From the NCBI GenBank assembly GCA_036426205.1, contig WSYH01001909.1, forward strand, positions 1 to 64,000: a stretch of 64,000 nt of DNA, read 5' to 3'. A program made the translations under genes and the position numbers. Of this stretch, positions 11,440 through 23,360 are shown one piece after another. How positions within the stretch are numbered: the first letter of the stretch is position 1; each line of letters begins with the position of its first letter. This DNA is from Ascaphus truei. Lineage: Eukaryota; Chordata; Amphibia; Anura; Ascaphidae. Under the pieces are notes generated by a model. It was given only the letters and a program-made list of their open reading frames with translations, did not search any database and was not told where the DNA came from.

Positions 11440-14160
11440 ACGGTTTGATTTTTGGGAAATCCAATTTTCAAGTCTCAAAATCGGATTGAAGTACGTGTTC
11501 AAGGTCAGAAAGGCTAGGACTGTGTGGATATAGGCTTGTGTCATCCGCATACATGTCTATTGAAGCTCCCTTACAAGCTGTAGAAAGATCATTGATGAAG
11601 ACTGGGACGAGTAAGGGCCCCAGAACAAAGCCTTGCGGGACACCACAGGTGATATCTATGGGATTGAAGTTAGTGCCCGAGAGACACATGTTGGGATCTA
11701 CATGATTGGCAGGAATGAAACCAGTTTAAAGCATGTTTCCCAATTCCAGAGCACTGAAATTGGTTTAGCAAGATCGTATGATCAACAGTATCAAAAGCCT
11801 TTGCAAAATCTAGGAGTATTGCACTAGGATGTTGTCCCAGATCCATTCTGGATCTCATTGTAAAGTTTTAGGAGCGTAGTTACTCTGGAGTGTTTAGGGT
11901 GAAAGCCAGATTGGGATAGGCTAGGACAATTTGTCCTTGTATAGTAATCGCTTAATTGGGAGTGAATGCATTTTTCCATGACTTTAGATAGTATTGGGAG
12001 AAGATAGATTGGCCCTACTTTTTAAGATTGGGACAACTGGTGGTTTTCCAGGTCTTAGGGACATGACCTGCAGACAGAATACAGTTGATACGGGAGGCAA
12101 GCGGTCTGGCAATAGCTGGGGCACCAAGGCGTAGGAACTTAGATTGCAGTAGGTCAGGTCCACATTGGCTGCTTTGTTTTTATTTAGGAGCACTCGTGTA
12201 ATCTCCTCTTCAGATACTGTGACAAATTGAAAATAGTGGGTAGTGTTGGAGAGGGTGGGGTTATAGGGGTAGATGGAGCTTCATATTTGTAGTTTGGTTT
12301 GCGTTTTGCTAATGCGCTAGTAACATACCCCACAGAGTATTAATTGAATTAATTTGCAATGTCAGTGGGATTTGTCAGAGTAATATCATCTTTATGTAAC
12401 TGAAACCGCAATCACCAAAATAAATGTCAGAAAAATGGAAATATATAGCTGGTGCTTAAAGGGTTAATGTATGATATTAACAGTGTTGATCAAAAAAGAT
12501 TTGATCAGAAAGGTAACCCTCTATATAGCACTCTAAACCTGATATAGTATTTAATTATGGACATAAAGGGTTTTCAACAATTAGTGCTGTCAGAATTACC
12601 GTAGAAGTCAAAATAAAAATTTTATTACGTCTTAATTGACTTTAAAACACAGATGCAGTTAAAAATCCCCATATAAACGTAGCATAGTGGATTTTATAAC
12701 CAAATAAATTTGGAAATCAAGCTATATTTTGTAATATCCAATCATCTCCAGACCTATAGGTATGTAGTATAAAAACGCTGAGAACGGCTTAGGTCAGAGT
12801 GATACATTCACAAACTCTTTACAACAGGTGCTGTCTCTATATATAAGACAGCCCCTGTTGTAACATAGTTTGTGAAATGTATCACTTATACAGGGTAGCT
12901 GTCTCTGATACAAACCTAAGCCATCTCGCAGTTTTTATTACTACTACCATAGGTCTGGATATTGATATTGCAAAATATAGGCTTGATTTCCAATATTTAT
13001 TTGGTATCAATATCCACTAATAGCCACGTTTAATGGGATTTTAGATACCTGCAGGTCTGTTTTTAGAAGTCAATTAAGCACGTAATCAAAATATTATTAT
13101 GTTGGACTTCTACGGTGATTCTGAGACAGCCTTGACTATTGTTGGCAAGCCATTCCTGATTAGTCTCATAAATTATGACTAAGATTAGGTTTAGAGTGCT
13201 ATATAGAGGGTTGCACCTTCTGATCAAATCTTTTTTGATCAACACTGTTAATAATATCATCTTTAGTAATTTTACATTGTTGTTGATGGCTAGAATGCTG
13301 GAACATATTGTTGATAACCTTCCAGAAATGTGCTGGATTTGATGTATTCTGGTGAAGATTGTCAGAGTGATATTGGTGTTTTGCTTATCTTTGCCATGTG
13401 CACATATTCCGCAGGCATCTGTAGATAAAATCCTTGGTAGTGCCAGTTACTTTGTAGCATTTCCACAAGGCATCCCTAAAATGGTAGCGTGATATAAGGT
13501 CGGTTGTTGCCCACGGAAGGTGGGCTCCCGTACTCTTCTGCGTAGTAGAGCATAGGTATCAGAGTTGTAAGAACTCTGATTGGAAATAATAGAGCACAGA
13601 ATTGGAGTCCAGCATAAAGTCGATTCTGTACCAAGGGCAACTGGTTAGATCAGCCAGAAACTGTTGTGGGTTAACGTTTCTACTTGTTCTAATGAGTAGA
13701 ACTTTAGGACTTTATCTGGGTGGTTTGATTTTCCTTAAAGAGTACACTATTGCATGGTCACTGAAAATGTCAGGTAGGATGCCAGAGGATTGGATTGTGT
13801 TGGGACTAGAGGAGAGAATCCAGTCTAGCAAGGAATGGTTGTGAGATTTCAGGTTTATCCGTGTGGGTTGGGAAATTAGTTGGGTTAAGTTAAGTGACTT
13901 GTGTTGTCTGGATTTTGTTGTTTTTAGGGTCAGGCCAACTGTAGTTGAAATCCCCAAGAACTAACAGCTCACTCTTATCATTCAGAGAGGAAATGGAGTC
14001 AAGAAACTGGGTGAGCTCAGGGATTGTAGTGGGGATTTAGGGGGGTAGATGCCAGCAATAAGGCTTGGAAAAGGAGAGACAAATATTCCCATCTTGGATT
14101 TCGAAAGAGGGTGGGCTTGGGGGGCAATTTAGCAATGTAAATTGTAAGATGTCTGCAATA
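11440..14160 (-). mobile_element. Decayed CR1/L2-type LINE, interrupted by a hairpin element
   Basis: On the minus strand, fragments of a LINE polyprotein appear in 5'-to-3' order. Around 13957-13712 lies an endonuclease C-terminal piece (LLDWILSSSPNTIQSSG, FSDHAIVYS). Around 12240-11990 a reverse transcriptase start (NKNKAANVDLTYC) is visible. At 11858-11468 come LLDFAKAFDTVDHTIL, CGVPQGFVLGPLL and MYADDTSLY, the RT motifs including the YADD catalytic box. Frames are broken by several stops and frameshifts. The same family is the host of the insertions at 28660-48254. Bases 12395-13265 are a later insertion. Confidence 0.75.
12395..13265. mobile_element. 871-bp hairpin insertion with 14-bp target duplication
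   Basis: Inserted in the LINE at 11440-14160. The target duplication TAATATCATCTTTA lies at 12381-12394 and 13252-13265. Arms of about 70 bp near 12474-12545 and 13185-13260 (both with GATCAAAAAAGATTTGATCA-like sequence) are inverted repeats, and the centre near 12815-12890 is a second palindrome. No coding capacity. A 14-bp duplication fits a retroelement-type insertion such as a PLE terminal-repeat pair better than a TA or TTA DNA transposon. Confidence 0.6.
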
Positions 14161-14589
14161 TAAAATAAAACACCTCCGCCTTGATTTAACTTATGACATT
14201 TGCAATGGTATGTAAAGCACTTGTGGTCGATTTTATTTAAAAATCGACGCTATTTTTCCTTTAACTAACAAGAGAAGAAAGCGCAAACCCAAAATACCTT
14301 ATTAAAATATGAATATTTAAAACTCTAAGTACAAATATTTATATCACCATGTAAGGGAGATGCAGCTGGTTGAAGCGTGTTTCTCTACAGTCCTTATGTA
14401 GACGTCAAAACAAAACTCATGTGGTGGAAGCGATATTTAGGCGTTTGTCAGATTTGTGTCTGTTCTGGAGCATAAGTTGGTGTAGCAGGAACTCTCCAGA
14501 TCATAGAATAAAAGAGGTGTGTGTATATATAGTATAAATCAGTTTTATAGGTTAAAATACAAATCAGTAGTGAGCCCCTTCCAACTCAC

Positions 14590-15119
14590 AACTGAAAGGT
14601 GCCATCTTTATTCTAGGGACGGATTGCACCTCAATGAAGAGGGATCGTCTGTGCTAGGGGGGAGAATGTTAAAAAGGTTGGAAGAGAGTTTAAACTAGGA
14701 TGGATGGATGGATGGATGGATGGATGGAGGGGGGAGGGAAATTAAACAGATAAAGAACTAAATACAATAGAAGAGGAAACAAGGGGTTTTGGAGGTAGAA
14801 TATGGGCAAGTGCGAGTTTGACAAGAAGTGAGACACCAATAGTACATACAGTAGAGATAATAATAGAAAACTTCTAAAGACTAAACCAAGTTGGCGCAGA
14901 AAGGAAGAAGCAGATAAGATAATAGTACAGGCTGACAAAAAAATGAAATGCATGCTTGCTAATGCAAGAAGCCTGACAGATAAAATGGGGGAACATGAAT
15001 TAACAGCTGCAACGAAGCCGTATGATATCATAGGCATTACTGAAACATGGTGGGATGAAACTCATGACTGGACAGTTAATTTAGAGGGTTATTCTCTTTT
15101 TCAGAATAACATTTTATAT
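14590..15119 (+). mobile_element. CR1-type LINE, 5' part with start of the endonuclease
   Basis: The stretch 14943-15115 encodes MKCMLANARSLTDKMGEHEL followed by DIIGITETWWDETHDW, the N-terminal apurinic endonuclease motif region of CR1 LINEs (NARSL, ITETW). The upstream part contains GGACGGATTGCACCTCAATG and a (GGAT)n tract at 14698-14727. It is cut off near 15120, where the PLE at 15121-20315 begins. Confidence 0.65.
14698..14727 (+). repeat. (GGAT)n microsatellite
   Basis: About seven tandem GGAT units inside the CR1 fragment. Confidence 0.9.
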
Positions 15120-15289
15120 ACATATATAAAATGAGTTTCAAGGGCAGTTGGCACACTGTAAACTGATGATCCTCTGATGCTTATCCCATATGCACACATA
15201 AACAATTGTATTTTCCAGATGTAAGTCCGGAAAACAGAGATAGCACACAGCAAGGGAAGTCCAAAAACACTGTATTCAAGAGAAATACA

Positions 15290-15340
15290 TGGCACTGCAT
15301 CCAACGTTTCGGTCATCCAAATGTGACCTTCCTCAGGGAC
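15290..15340 (-). ncRNA. Hammerhead-ribozyme-like motif of PLE G
   Basis: On the minus strand: CCTGAGGAAGGTCACATTTG followed by GATGACCGAAACG. It has box CUGAGGA, a perfect 5-bp stem II (GGUCA/UGACC) and GAAA. Stem III is unclear. It lies in the 3' terminal repeat, where PLE hammerheads are known to sit. Confidence 0.45.
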
Positions 15341-16255
15341 GTGCAGTGAATGACTGCCAGTGAAACACCATAAATACCCACATCAATCACAAGACAATTA
15401 CACTCACCCGTGTGGGGACCCAAAAGCCCGCGAAAACCGTGCTTGTGTGTTGTTCCCTGTGGACTGCAGCCCCGTGCTAGAACACACCGCCTTCTTGGAA
15501 ATCAACATATTGTCCCTTCATTCATGACGCTATGTATGGATGCCTGTGTGCATCAAATGGCACCACTAGATGTCGGCGCGCATGCGCCCTACGAGTGGAT
15601 GAACAGGTTCACCTAGCGCTTATCACTGCGCATGCTCTGAAGGACTTGCATTCCCTATTCAGGCTTGCTCGCGTTACGAGTGCTTTCTGATATGCACGCG
15701 CATGCGCCGATACAATGTGTACAGACCTAACTGTTTGCTCCACTGCGCCTGCTCATGAAAGCCAAGGGCACAACTATTGGCCAGGCTAACCAGAATGAAC
15801 GGCTGCCGGAGTGGCACCGCGCATGCGCACAGCGCATGATGTCGCCCCTGTACTAGTGTCAGAGTGAAGGCATGCGTAGGACACCTACAGATATGTCTTT
15901 TAAAATGTATGCAGGTGACTCTAAGGAGAATGCACAAGTGTACTTAAGGAATAAACCAGCATCAAACCAGGGCAGCGAGGCACAGAGGAGGCACACATAA
16001 AATGAGTGAAATACACATATATGCAGTGGTATAGCATGGTGAAGCAAATCATGCAGCATTAACTATCTGTACACGATCACTGTAACACATGCCTGTGACA
16101 AATCAATATCGCACCCACTGTCATGCATATCCATAAATAAAACAAATATAAGTGCATACCAAACCTAAAGGGGTTAATCACGTGAGGGAAATAACAAGTG
16201 CAAAAAAAAACATGAGACAATATGAAAGAAAAAACCAATGCATAATATACTGAAA

Positions 16256-19255
16256 TCACAAAAAACATCCCAATTTTAGATCCTCGTTGAGGCCAAAAGG
16301 TGCCACAGTCTTAAGTTCAAAAATGAGCCTTGCTTCACTCTGCAGCAGAAGTCTGTTCCTGTCCCCCCGTCGCACGGGCGTCGGGACCTGCAGGATTGGC
16401 ATACACCGGAACGTTGCCAATGAATGTTTTAAGTCTCTAAAGTGTTTAGCTACTGGAAGGCATTTGAACTCCTGGTCATCAACATCTGATTGTAACGCTT
16501 TGCGTATTGTGGACCGGTGAATAGCGATACGTTCTTTTAGCATTCTCACTGTTTTTCCAATGTAAAACAAGCCGCATGGGCATTTAATTAAATATATTAC
16601 GAATTTGGACTCACAATTGAGAAATTGTCGAATCTTGATCTTTACCCCACTGTGTGGGTGACAGTACGAGGTTCCAACCTGCATGTATTGACAGTTCGTA
16701 CACCCCTTACATTTGTAGGAGCCAGGTTTCTGGGTCAGCCATGTCTTCGTTTTAGCATATTTATCCACTGGGTCAGCTTGTGTGATCATATCACCAACTG
16801 ACGGGCCACATCGGAAGCAGAAATGGGGTGGCTCTTGGAAAAGTTGTCCTATCCTATCATCATTGGCTAGAACATGCCAGTTCTGTTTCACACTTCATTG
16901 GATGAACGTTGACGCCGTACTAAACGTGCTGATCACATTAAATCTGCTGTTTTGTTCCTCCCGTGGACGGCTGCTGGATAACGCATTTCGATCCAGTGCT
17001 TTAACACGCTCTAGTGCACTCTTGACATCTGCTTGGCTGTATCCCCTGTTCAGGAACCTTGTCGCCATGGGCATCAGAGCTTCATCCATCTTGTCTGGAT
17101 CACTGGTAATCCGTTTTACCCTCAGGAGTTGAGAATAAGGTAAACCTTTTTTCAGCGGGACGGGGTGGTGGCTGGACGCATGAAGTAACATATTCTTGTC
17201 CGTTACTTTGTGATAGAACCTCGTGGCCAGTGTGCCTTCTGATTTGTACACCATTGTATCAAGAAATGGAATTTCAAAAACACTGTAACATAATGTAAAT
17301 CTTATCTTGGATGGGATGTTGTTCAGGTATTCCACAAAGATATTCAGTTCTGTAATGTCCCCACTCCATATGATGAAGATGTCATCGATGTAACGCAGAT
17401 ACTTTAGGATATGGTGTGCATATGGGGCATCGTGTAGAATATGGGTATGTTCGTATACATCCATGTAGAGGTTGGCATACGAGGGTGCCATGTTGGAGCC
17501 CATGGCCGTCCCGCTCAGTTGTAAATAACACGTCCTCTCAAATCTGAAAAAAAAAATGTTCAAAATTACATTTACTACGAATTGCATCCACGCCCTCCCT
17601 GTGAGGGATATTTGTATAAAGGCTTGTTACATCAAGTGTAACCAATAAACACTTGGAAGAATCAAAAGTCAAGTTATTGATGTGTGCCATAAAGTCAGTC
17701 GTATCCTTCACATATGAAGCCATATCTGTAACCAGCGGCTTTAAGTAAAAATCCACATATTGCGATAGTGGATGGCATATGGAGGACCGGGCAGAGATGA
17801 TTGGTCTACCTGGGGGATGAGTGACAGACTTATGGATTTTAGGGATAGTATATAGAACAGGCATTCTCGGATGTTGCTGGGTGAGGAATTTGCTGATATC
17901 TTCTGAAATCCACCCGTTAGTAACTCCCAACTGTATGATTGAATCAATCTCAGCTTTCTACGCCGATGTAGGGTCTTTGGGCAGCCGCATATATGTTTCC
18001 TCATCCGTCAATTGGTGCTCGACCTCCCTCTTATAATAGAGATAGTCCAACACAACAATTCCTCCGCCCTTATCCGCGGCTCTGATGATGATGTTTTTGT
18101 TCTGTCTCAGGGCCTTGATTGCTTGTCTCTCCTCATTTTTTAGGTTCTGGAAGCTGATTTTTTGATTTTTTATCTTGCTTCGAGTTTCTTTACCCAGGAG
18201 GTTCATGAATGCGGAAATGCTATAATTGGACAATTGCGGGTCAAATGTGCTTTTGGCTTTAAAGCTGGTTGCCACCGGATTAGGAACGGGGAGTACTCCA
18301 GGTCTGGAAAAGAAATCCTTAAGTTTAAGGTGCCTGTTCAGCATAAATAGGTCCACTTCCCACCTGAATGCGTCCTGTTTGTGAGTGGGCACAAAGCCTA
18401 AACCTTTCTGCAGGACACTGGTTTCGGCTGGTGTGAGGATGTGATCTGAAAGATTGAATATTACCGTCTCCTGGGGGGTTGTTTACATCCCCTTCCCTTG
18501 TTCGGGTTGCGTTCGGGATAGCCCCTTCTTTCGACCTCCTCGCCTGATCTTTCTGCGACATCTGCGGACCCCAGGGGCGGCTTGGTTCTTCCGTCCGTTC
18601 CTTAGCCTAAAAAAGACGGCTCAGCTGGTGCATTATCTGTAGCATCGGATTGATCCGTGTCACTTGTATTATATCCAGATTTCCTGTACGCTCCACGCCT
18701 TCTTCGGGGCTGTCCTCGCTGTTGTCCTTGGGCACCTGTTGTCGAATCACTCAATCCCAGTAACCACCGGTAGACCTTTCTATCCTTGTAGTCAGATTCC
18801 ACAATCTTTAATTTCTCCCTTTTATATTTGATTAAGTTGCTGCGATATGTATCGATAGACATCTGCAGTTTATCAGTCCAGTCTGTCGTCGTGTCTGCCT
18901 CCAGGGTTTCCCATGTCTGGAATTGATGGCATCTATTTCTTTTTAATCTTAACTAGTTCTTTGCTAGACTGGTCTATGACAAGGATAACCAAATCAAAAG
19001 AGCATTTATTCAATATAGCAATCCATCGCTTACAGAATTCCAGATCTGTTCTTCCTATAGTTGGCTGATTCTTAATTCTGACCCACGGGGCAATATTTTC
19101 TCTTTATGGTAATGCGATAACGTGACGCCATGTAGGTAGTAATCCACCTCTCTTTTCTTTAACTTAATTAAGTCATTATACACATCAACAGCCTTCTCAG
19201 GTCCCAGTACAGATTCAATGGTGTACAAATCAGAAGGCACACGAGGCTCTATCAC
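16256..19255 (-). pseudogene. PLE reverse transcriptase + GIY-YIG endonuclease, a few frameshifts
   Basis: Read from 19255 down. The N-terminal part has RVPSDLYTIESVLGPEKAV. A basic, Gly/Arg-rich linker follows near 18860-18600. RT fingers follow at 18392-17958 (IIIRAADKGGGIVVLD), then VLYTIPKIHKSVTHPPGRPI at 17930-17538. The palm is at 17587-16895 (GTAMGSNMAPSYANLYMDVY and LRYIDDIFIIW, the YxDD box). Last comes a Cys-rich linker and a GIY-YIG domain at 16891-16256 (FVIYLIKCPCGLFYIGKTVR). The domain order is that of endonuclease-bearing Penelope-like retroelements. Frame changes occur near 18400, 17950, 17560 and 16893, so this copy is inactive or carries sequencing errors at those points. 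The C-terminus LNEDLKLGCFL is the normal PLE end. Confidence 0.85.
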
Positions 19256-19259
19256 AAAG

Positions 19260-20314
19260 GAACGGACAAGAATATGTTACTTCATGCGTCCAGCCACCAC
19301 CCCGTCCCGCTGAAAAAAGGTTTACCCTATTCTCAACTCCTGAGGGTAAAACGAATTACCAGTGATCCAGACAAGATGGATGAAGCTCTGATGACCATGG
19401 CGACAAGGTTCCTGAACAGGGGATACAGCCAAGCAGATGTCAAGAGTGCACTAGAGCGGGTTAAAGCACTGGATCGAAATGCGTTATCCAGCAGCCGTCC
19501 ACGGGAGGAACAAAACAGCAGATTTAATGTGATCAGCACATTCAGTACGGCGTCAACGTTCATCCAACGAAGTGTGAAACAAAACTGGCATGTTCTAGCC
19601 AATGATGATGGGATAGGACAACTTTTCCAAGAGCCACCCCTTTTCTGCTTCCGATGTGGCCCGTCAGTTGGTGATATGATCACACAAGCTGACCCAGTGG
19701 ATAAATATGCTAAAACGAAGACATGGCTGACCCAGAAATCTGGTTCCTACAAATGTAAGGGGTGTTCGAACTGTCAATACATGCAGGTTGGATCCTCGTA
19801 CTGTCACCCACACAGTGGGGTAAAGATCAAGATTCGACAATTTCTCAATTGTGAGTCCAAATTCGTAATATATTTAATCAAATGCCCATGCGGCTTGTTT
19901 TACATTGGAAAAACAGTGAGAATGCTAAAAGAACGTATCGCTATTCACCGGTCCACAATACGCAAAGCGTTACAATCAGATGTTGATGACCAGAAGTTCA
20001 AATGCCTTCCAGTAGCTAAACACTTTAGAGACTTAAAACATTCATTGGCAACGTTCTGGTGTATGCCAATCCTGCAGGTCCCGACGCCCGTGCAACGGGG
20101 GGACAGGAACAGACTTCTGCTGCAGAGTGAAGCAAGGCTCATTTTTGAACTTAAGACTGTGGCACCCTTTGGCCTCAACGAGGATCTAAAATTGGGATGT
20201 TTTTTGTGATTTCAGTATATTATGCATTGGTTTTTTCTTTCATGTTGTCTCATGTTTTTTTTGCACTTGTTATTTCCCTCACGTGATTAACCCCTTTAGG
20301 TTTGTTATGCACTT
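19260..20314 (+). mobile_element. 5'-truncated PLE copy (PLE H), plus strand
   Basis: Begins abruptly with the sequence encoding KNMLLHASSHHP, homologous to the middle of PLE G, and runs through the 3' UTR until it is interrupted at 20314-20315 (GCACTTA) by the transposon starting CAGTGGCGACC. In PLE G the same 3' UTR continues ACTTATATTTG, so the break is an insertion at TA. Confidence 0.8.
19274..20209 (+). CDS. PLE C-terminal RT thumb and GIY-YIG endonuclease (truncated)
   Basis: An uninterrupted frame of 311 codons. Residues 1-100 match the RT thumb and linker of PLE G (RVKRITSDPDKMDEA). A CxxC-type cysteine cluster follows (FCFRCGP, YKCKGCSNCQYM), then the GIY-YIG nuclease (FVIYLIKCPCGLFYIGKTVR with ERIAIHRSTIRKA). 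The RT catalytic palm is missing, so this copy cannot move by itself. The frame is intact where PLE G is broken at 16893, which suggests that PLE G's break is recent or technical. Confidence 0.85.
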   Translation: MLLHASSHHPVPLKKGLPYSQLLRVKRITSDPDKMDEALMTMATRFLNRGYSQADVKSALERVKALDRNALSSSRPREEQNSRFNVISTFSTASTFIQRSVKQNWHVLANDDGIGQLFQEPPLFCFRCGPSVGDMITQADPVDKYAKTKTWLTQKSGSYKCKGCSNCQYMQVGSSYCHPHSGVKIKIRQFLNCESKFVIYLIKCPCGLFYIGKTVRMLKERIAIHRSTIRKALQSDVDDQKFKCLPVAKHFRDLKHSLATFWCMPILQVPTPVQRGDRNRLLLQSEARLIFELKTVAPFGLNEDLKLGCFL

Positions 20315-20604
20315 ACAGTGGCGACCAACTTTATTCTAACTCGGCTAGCTCCGCGAATTTCAGAATATCCCGGTGATGTGCGGTTTTGTGTAGTTTTCGG
20401 CCGGAGTGTAATGCGTTATTTTCGCACCGTGATTTAAGCATTTTATTCCCGCTGTCTGCAATTCTGAGATGCCGTGTAAAAATGCATGGGGGCGTTTGCG
20501 AGCTGTTGTCTTTGAAGTCTAATACCTTCGCGGTTCAACCTACACAGTCTGTGCGTGCGCGCGCAGTAATAGTAAAATTGCATATTTAATTTATTTTAAA
20601 GTAC

Positions 20605-23360
20605 AGTACTGTACATGCTCGGACCCTGTTGGGGTGAAGTGAGGGGCTTCCTAACATCTGGGGGCAAAATGAATTTTATTTCTAGGTGCCCTAGAACAGA
20701 AGTTCCCACGCCAATTGGCCGTGAACTTGACCGAGGCCCTAAGTAGTTCCCACGCCAATTCCGCGAATATAATTTAAAATAATCCGTTCTGTGGGTCTGA
20801 GCGGGTTGAAATTCGCCTGGTCCTCATGCGGGAGGACCCTTGCCATAGTGGCAAAATATCAGCCTTGCACGACCCCCGGAACCGGAGATACCAAAAGACA
20901 GTTTAAAAGCACATTACCAAAGTGGCTTTTTTTCTGCCATGCATGTCAATGGCAGAAACCTGAACTTTAACATTACCCTGACTCCGTTCTGTTGCCACGA
21001 GAGGGTCGCAATTTGCCATGCAATCCTGCCGCAACTAGGACTACATGGTGACCGAATCTGAGCCCTCTAGGTTGAACAGAAACGGAGTTGTGGGTTCCAG
21101 GTTTCTGCTCATTCTGTAAGGAATCCGCTCCGCGGTTTACTGGTTGCCTTACCTTGCAGACCGGTGCAGTTCTGGAACAGCTCTCCTGATGTTTGCTGCA
21201 GCCTGGATTCACTCACCAAAGCTATACACACTCCCTCTGGTATCTACTGCAGCTGTGCAGCCTATCACTGCAACCTAGACTTGCATTCACTCATTGGAGC
21301 AGTACCTTCACACCCCCGCTGGGGATTGGCCCGCTGGCCTCTAAGTACTGCTTTCCCACAATGCTCCCTGCCGAGCATAGTCCTTACTGGATGTCACCAC
21401 CTGTTCTGCCACAAGCTCCTGCTTGTTCTCCTGTGCTGAAGCTGAGGTTCCGTCCTGCGTCCTTCAGCTTCCTTCAAGCTCCCGCTTGTTCTCCTGTGCT
21501 GAAGCGGAGGTTCCGCCCTGCGTCCTTCAGCTTCCTTCAAGCTCCCGCTTGTTCTTCTGTGCTGAAGCAGAGGTTCCGTCCTGCGTCCTTCAGCTTCCTG
21601 TTCTCCTGTGCTGAAGCAGAGGTTTTGTCCCTGCGTCCTTCAGCCTCCTGGATTCCTGCACTGAAGCGGAGGTTTCGCCCCTGCGTCCTTCAGTCTCCTG
21701 GATTCCTGCACTGAAGCGGAGGTTTCCCTGTGTATCTACAGCTTCCTGGTTCCTGGGGCCTACTCTTTCCCTAATCTAGAGAGGCCGTGTCCTGGTTCCT
21801 GCGCTGCTACAGAGGATTCCCTAGCCTTCTCAGGACTCTTGCGCTGTAGCACTGGTTTAACCGTGCAGCTAGGCGGTGTGTAAATCTGGTCTGTCTTCCA
21901 CCTCCTGAGACCAGTACCATGGGCCATGGTCGCCGCACGCGCAGAGGCCACCCCCGCGCTCCTAAGCTGAAGCGGGGCTTTCCTGACTCCCTGTTGCCGA
22001 ACTCCTACTTGGACAATGTTTATTCTGACGTCTCCTGTCCTGACCCTGGCTTGTACAACGACGATACTGTCTTCTCCAATCCTGATCCTGCTACGTATGA
22101 CTACGAACTTCGCAATCCGGATCAGCCTGCGCGTTCTAAGGTCGGTGCTTTTACAACCCCACCTCAGCCTCGCGGTCCGACCCTGGTTTGTGGCGAGCAC
22201 AACCGTGACACATTCTAACTTAGCCGGTTCAAAGCTTTCTCCGCCATTACGCTCAATGGTAGGATCCTCCTCGCCGCCATTACTGCTCGGACCCTGTTGG
22301 GGTCAAGTGAGGGGGTTCCTAACATCTAGGGCCAAAATGAATTTTATTTCTAGGTGCCTTAGAACAGAAGTTCCCACGCCAATTGACCTAGTTCCCACGC
22401 CAATTGCGCGCTCATTGCTCTTTTTTTTACAATGTTGCCGATCTTGCGGCTTTGCAGTCATGCAGTAAAAAAACAGTGCAGCAAGCCTCTACATTTGTTG
22501 TACTGTCAAAGGAGCAAATGGAAACAATGTGAGGCAATTCAACATGTTATTTTATTGGTGAAGTCAGTACAAAAACATTTATTTACAAATACTGTACAAT
22601 GTTGAAACTTTTAAAGTGCACAGCAATTCTAACCATCAACACACAATAATACATACTGCAGCCTTTATTAAATTCTTCTGCCACAAAACATTTGTAAAAC
22701 ATGGAGATACCTGAAAAATGGACGTTTATACTGTATGAATATTAATTTATAATACAGTATAGAGTATATGCAGTACATATATATATACTGTATATAAAAT
22801 CTACTGTTTGTTTTTGGTGCATGGGGCAAAGGGAGTTAAAGTGATTTGCTTTTTATGTACTGTATTTGGGGGTTGTCTTTGGGCTTTTATTCATCCAATT
22901 ATTATGAGGAGCTGCCTTTTGAAATTACACTGCTGTTAACTATTTCAGCCACACACCTCCAGAGTTTTTAATCCCTCCCTAGCCAAGCGTCAATCGGCTG
23001 AGTCACCCTATCCTACCAACCCCCTCTCTCCACTGGGTCGTTAACCTTCTGCATATTGCCATTGTGTTCTTAATCCGCCCATAGCCGAGCTACAAACACT
23101 CAGTACGCCTGCGTCTAATCACACCATCCTCCTCCCCCAACCCTTAGAGGCCTGTTGTTTTAATGGTAACGCTTTGGAAAATCCCCTCTCGAATTTGAAA
23201 TGTAAATCTGATGTGCACAGCACTGTGAGAATTGAGAGTAAACTGATACTGTATTTCATCAGGGTGTGAAAACATTTCTCAGTCAGTATGGTTTACAGTC
23301 ACATGTTTTAAATACAATACAGTACATTCTTTAATATCTTTACAATAAAAATATATAAGT
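20605..23360. repeat. Composite insert with direct repeats inside copy 1
   Basis: A block of about 130 bp (GCTCGGACCCTGTTGGGGT ... AGTTCCCACGCCAATT) occurs near 20617-20760 and again near 22285-22405. A second pair of about 40 bp (TTTAAAATAATCCGTTCTGT) occurs at about 20770 and 23365. The GC-rich interval between the first pair has mixed open frames, including one of 99 codons at 21919-22218 that I do not recognise. The arrangement could be a small LTR-type element or a local rearrangement. The 22600-22760 and 23530-23690 stretches also resemble each other. Confidence 0.4.
21415..21735 (+). repeat. Tandem repeat, about 50-60 bp units, six copies
   Basis: Units of the form TGTGCTGAAGCNGAGGTTCC followed by CTGCGTCCTTCAGCTTCCT repeat at about 60-bp spacing, shortening to about 50 bp at the right. 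The open frames across it are by-products of the repeat. Confidence 0.8.

Larger units (their letters stand above)
15121..19258 (-). mobile_element. Near-complete Penelope-like element (PLE G), minus strand
   Basis: The coding part occupies 19258-16256 and the 3' terminal repeat about 16250-15121, with a hammerhead-like motif at 15290-15340. It faces a second, 5'-truncated copy on the plus strand at 19260. The two share the endonuclease region with only about 1% difference by eye, so the insertion is recent. In this tail-out pair each 3' end points outward. Confidence 0.8.

Noticed and set aside
16287..17132. Plus-strand frames within PLE G
   Set aside because: They are antisense shadows of the RT/endonuclease. 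The same shadows recur opposite PLE H.
21193..21714. 173-codon frame with repeated Pro/Cys/Ser pattern
   Set aside because: It is produced by the 50-60 bp tandem repeat, which is open in more than one frame.
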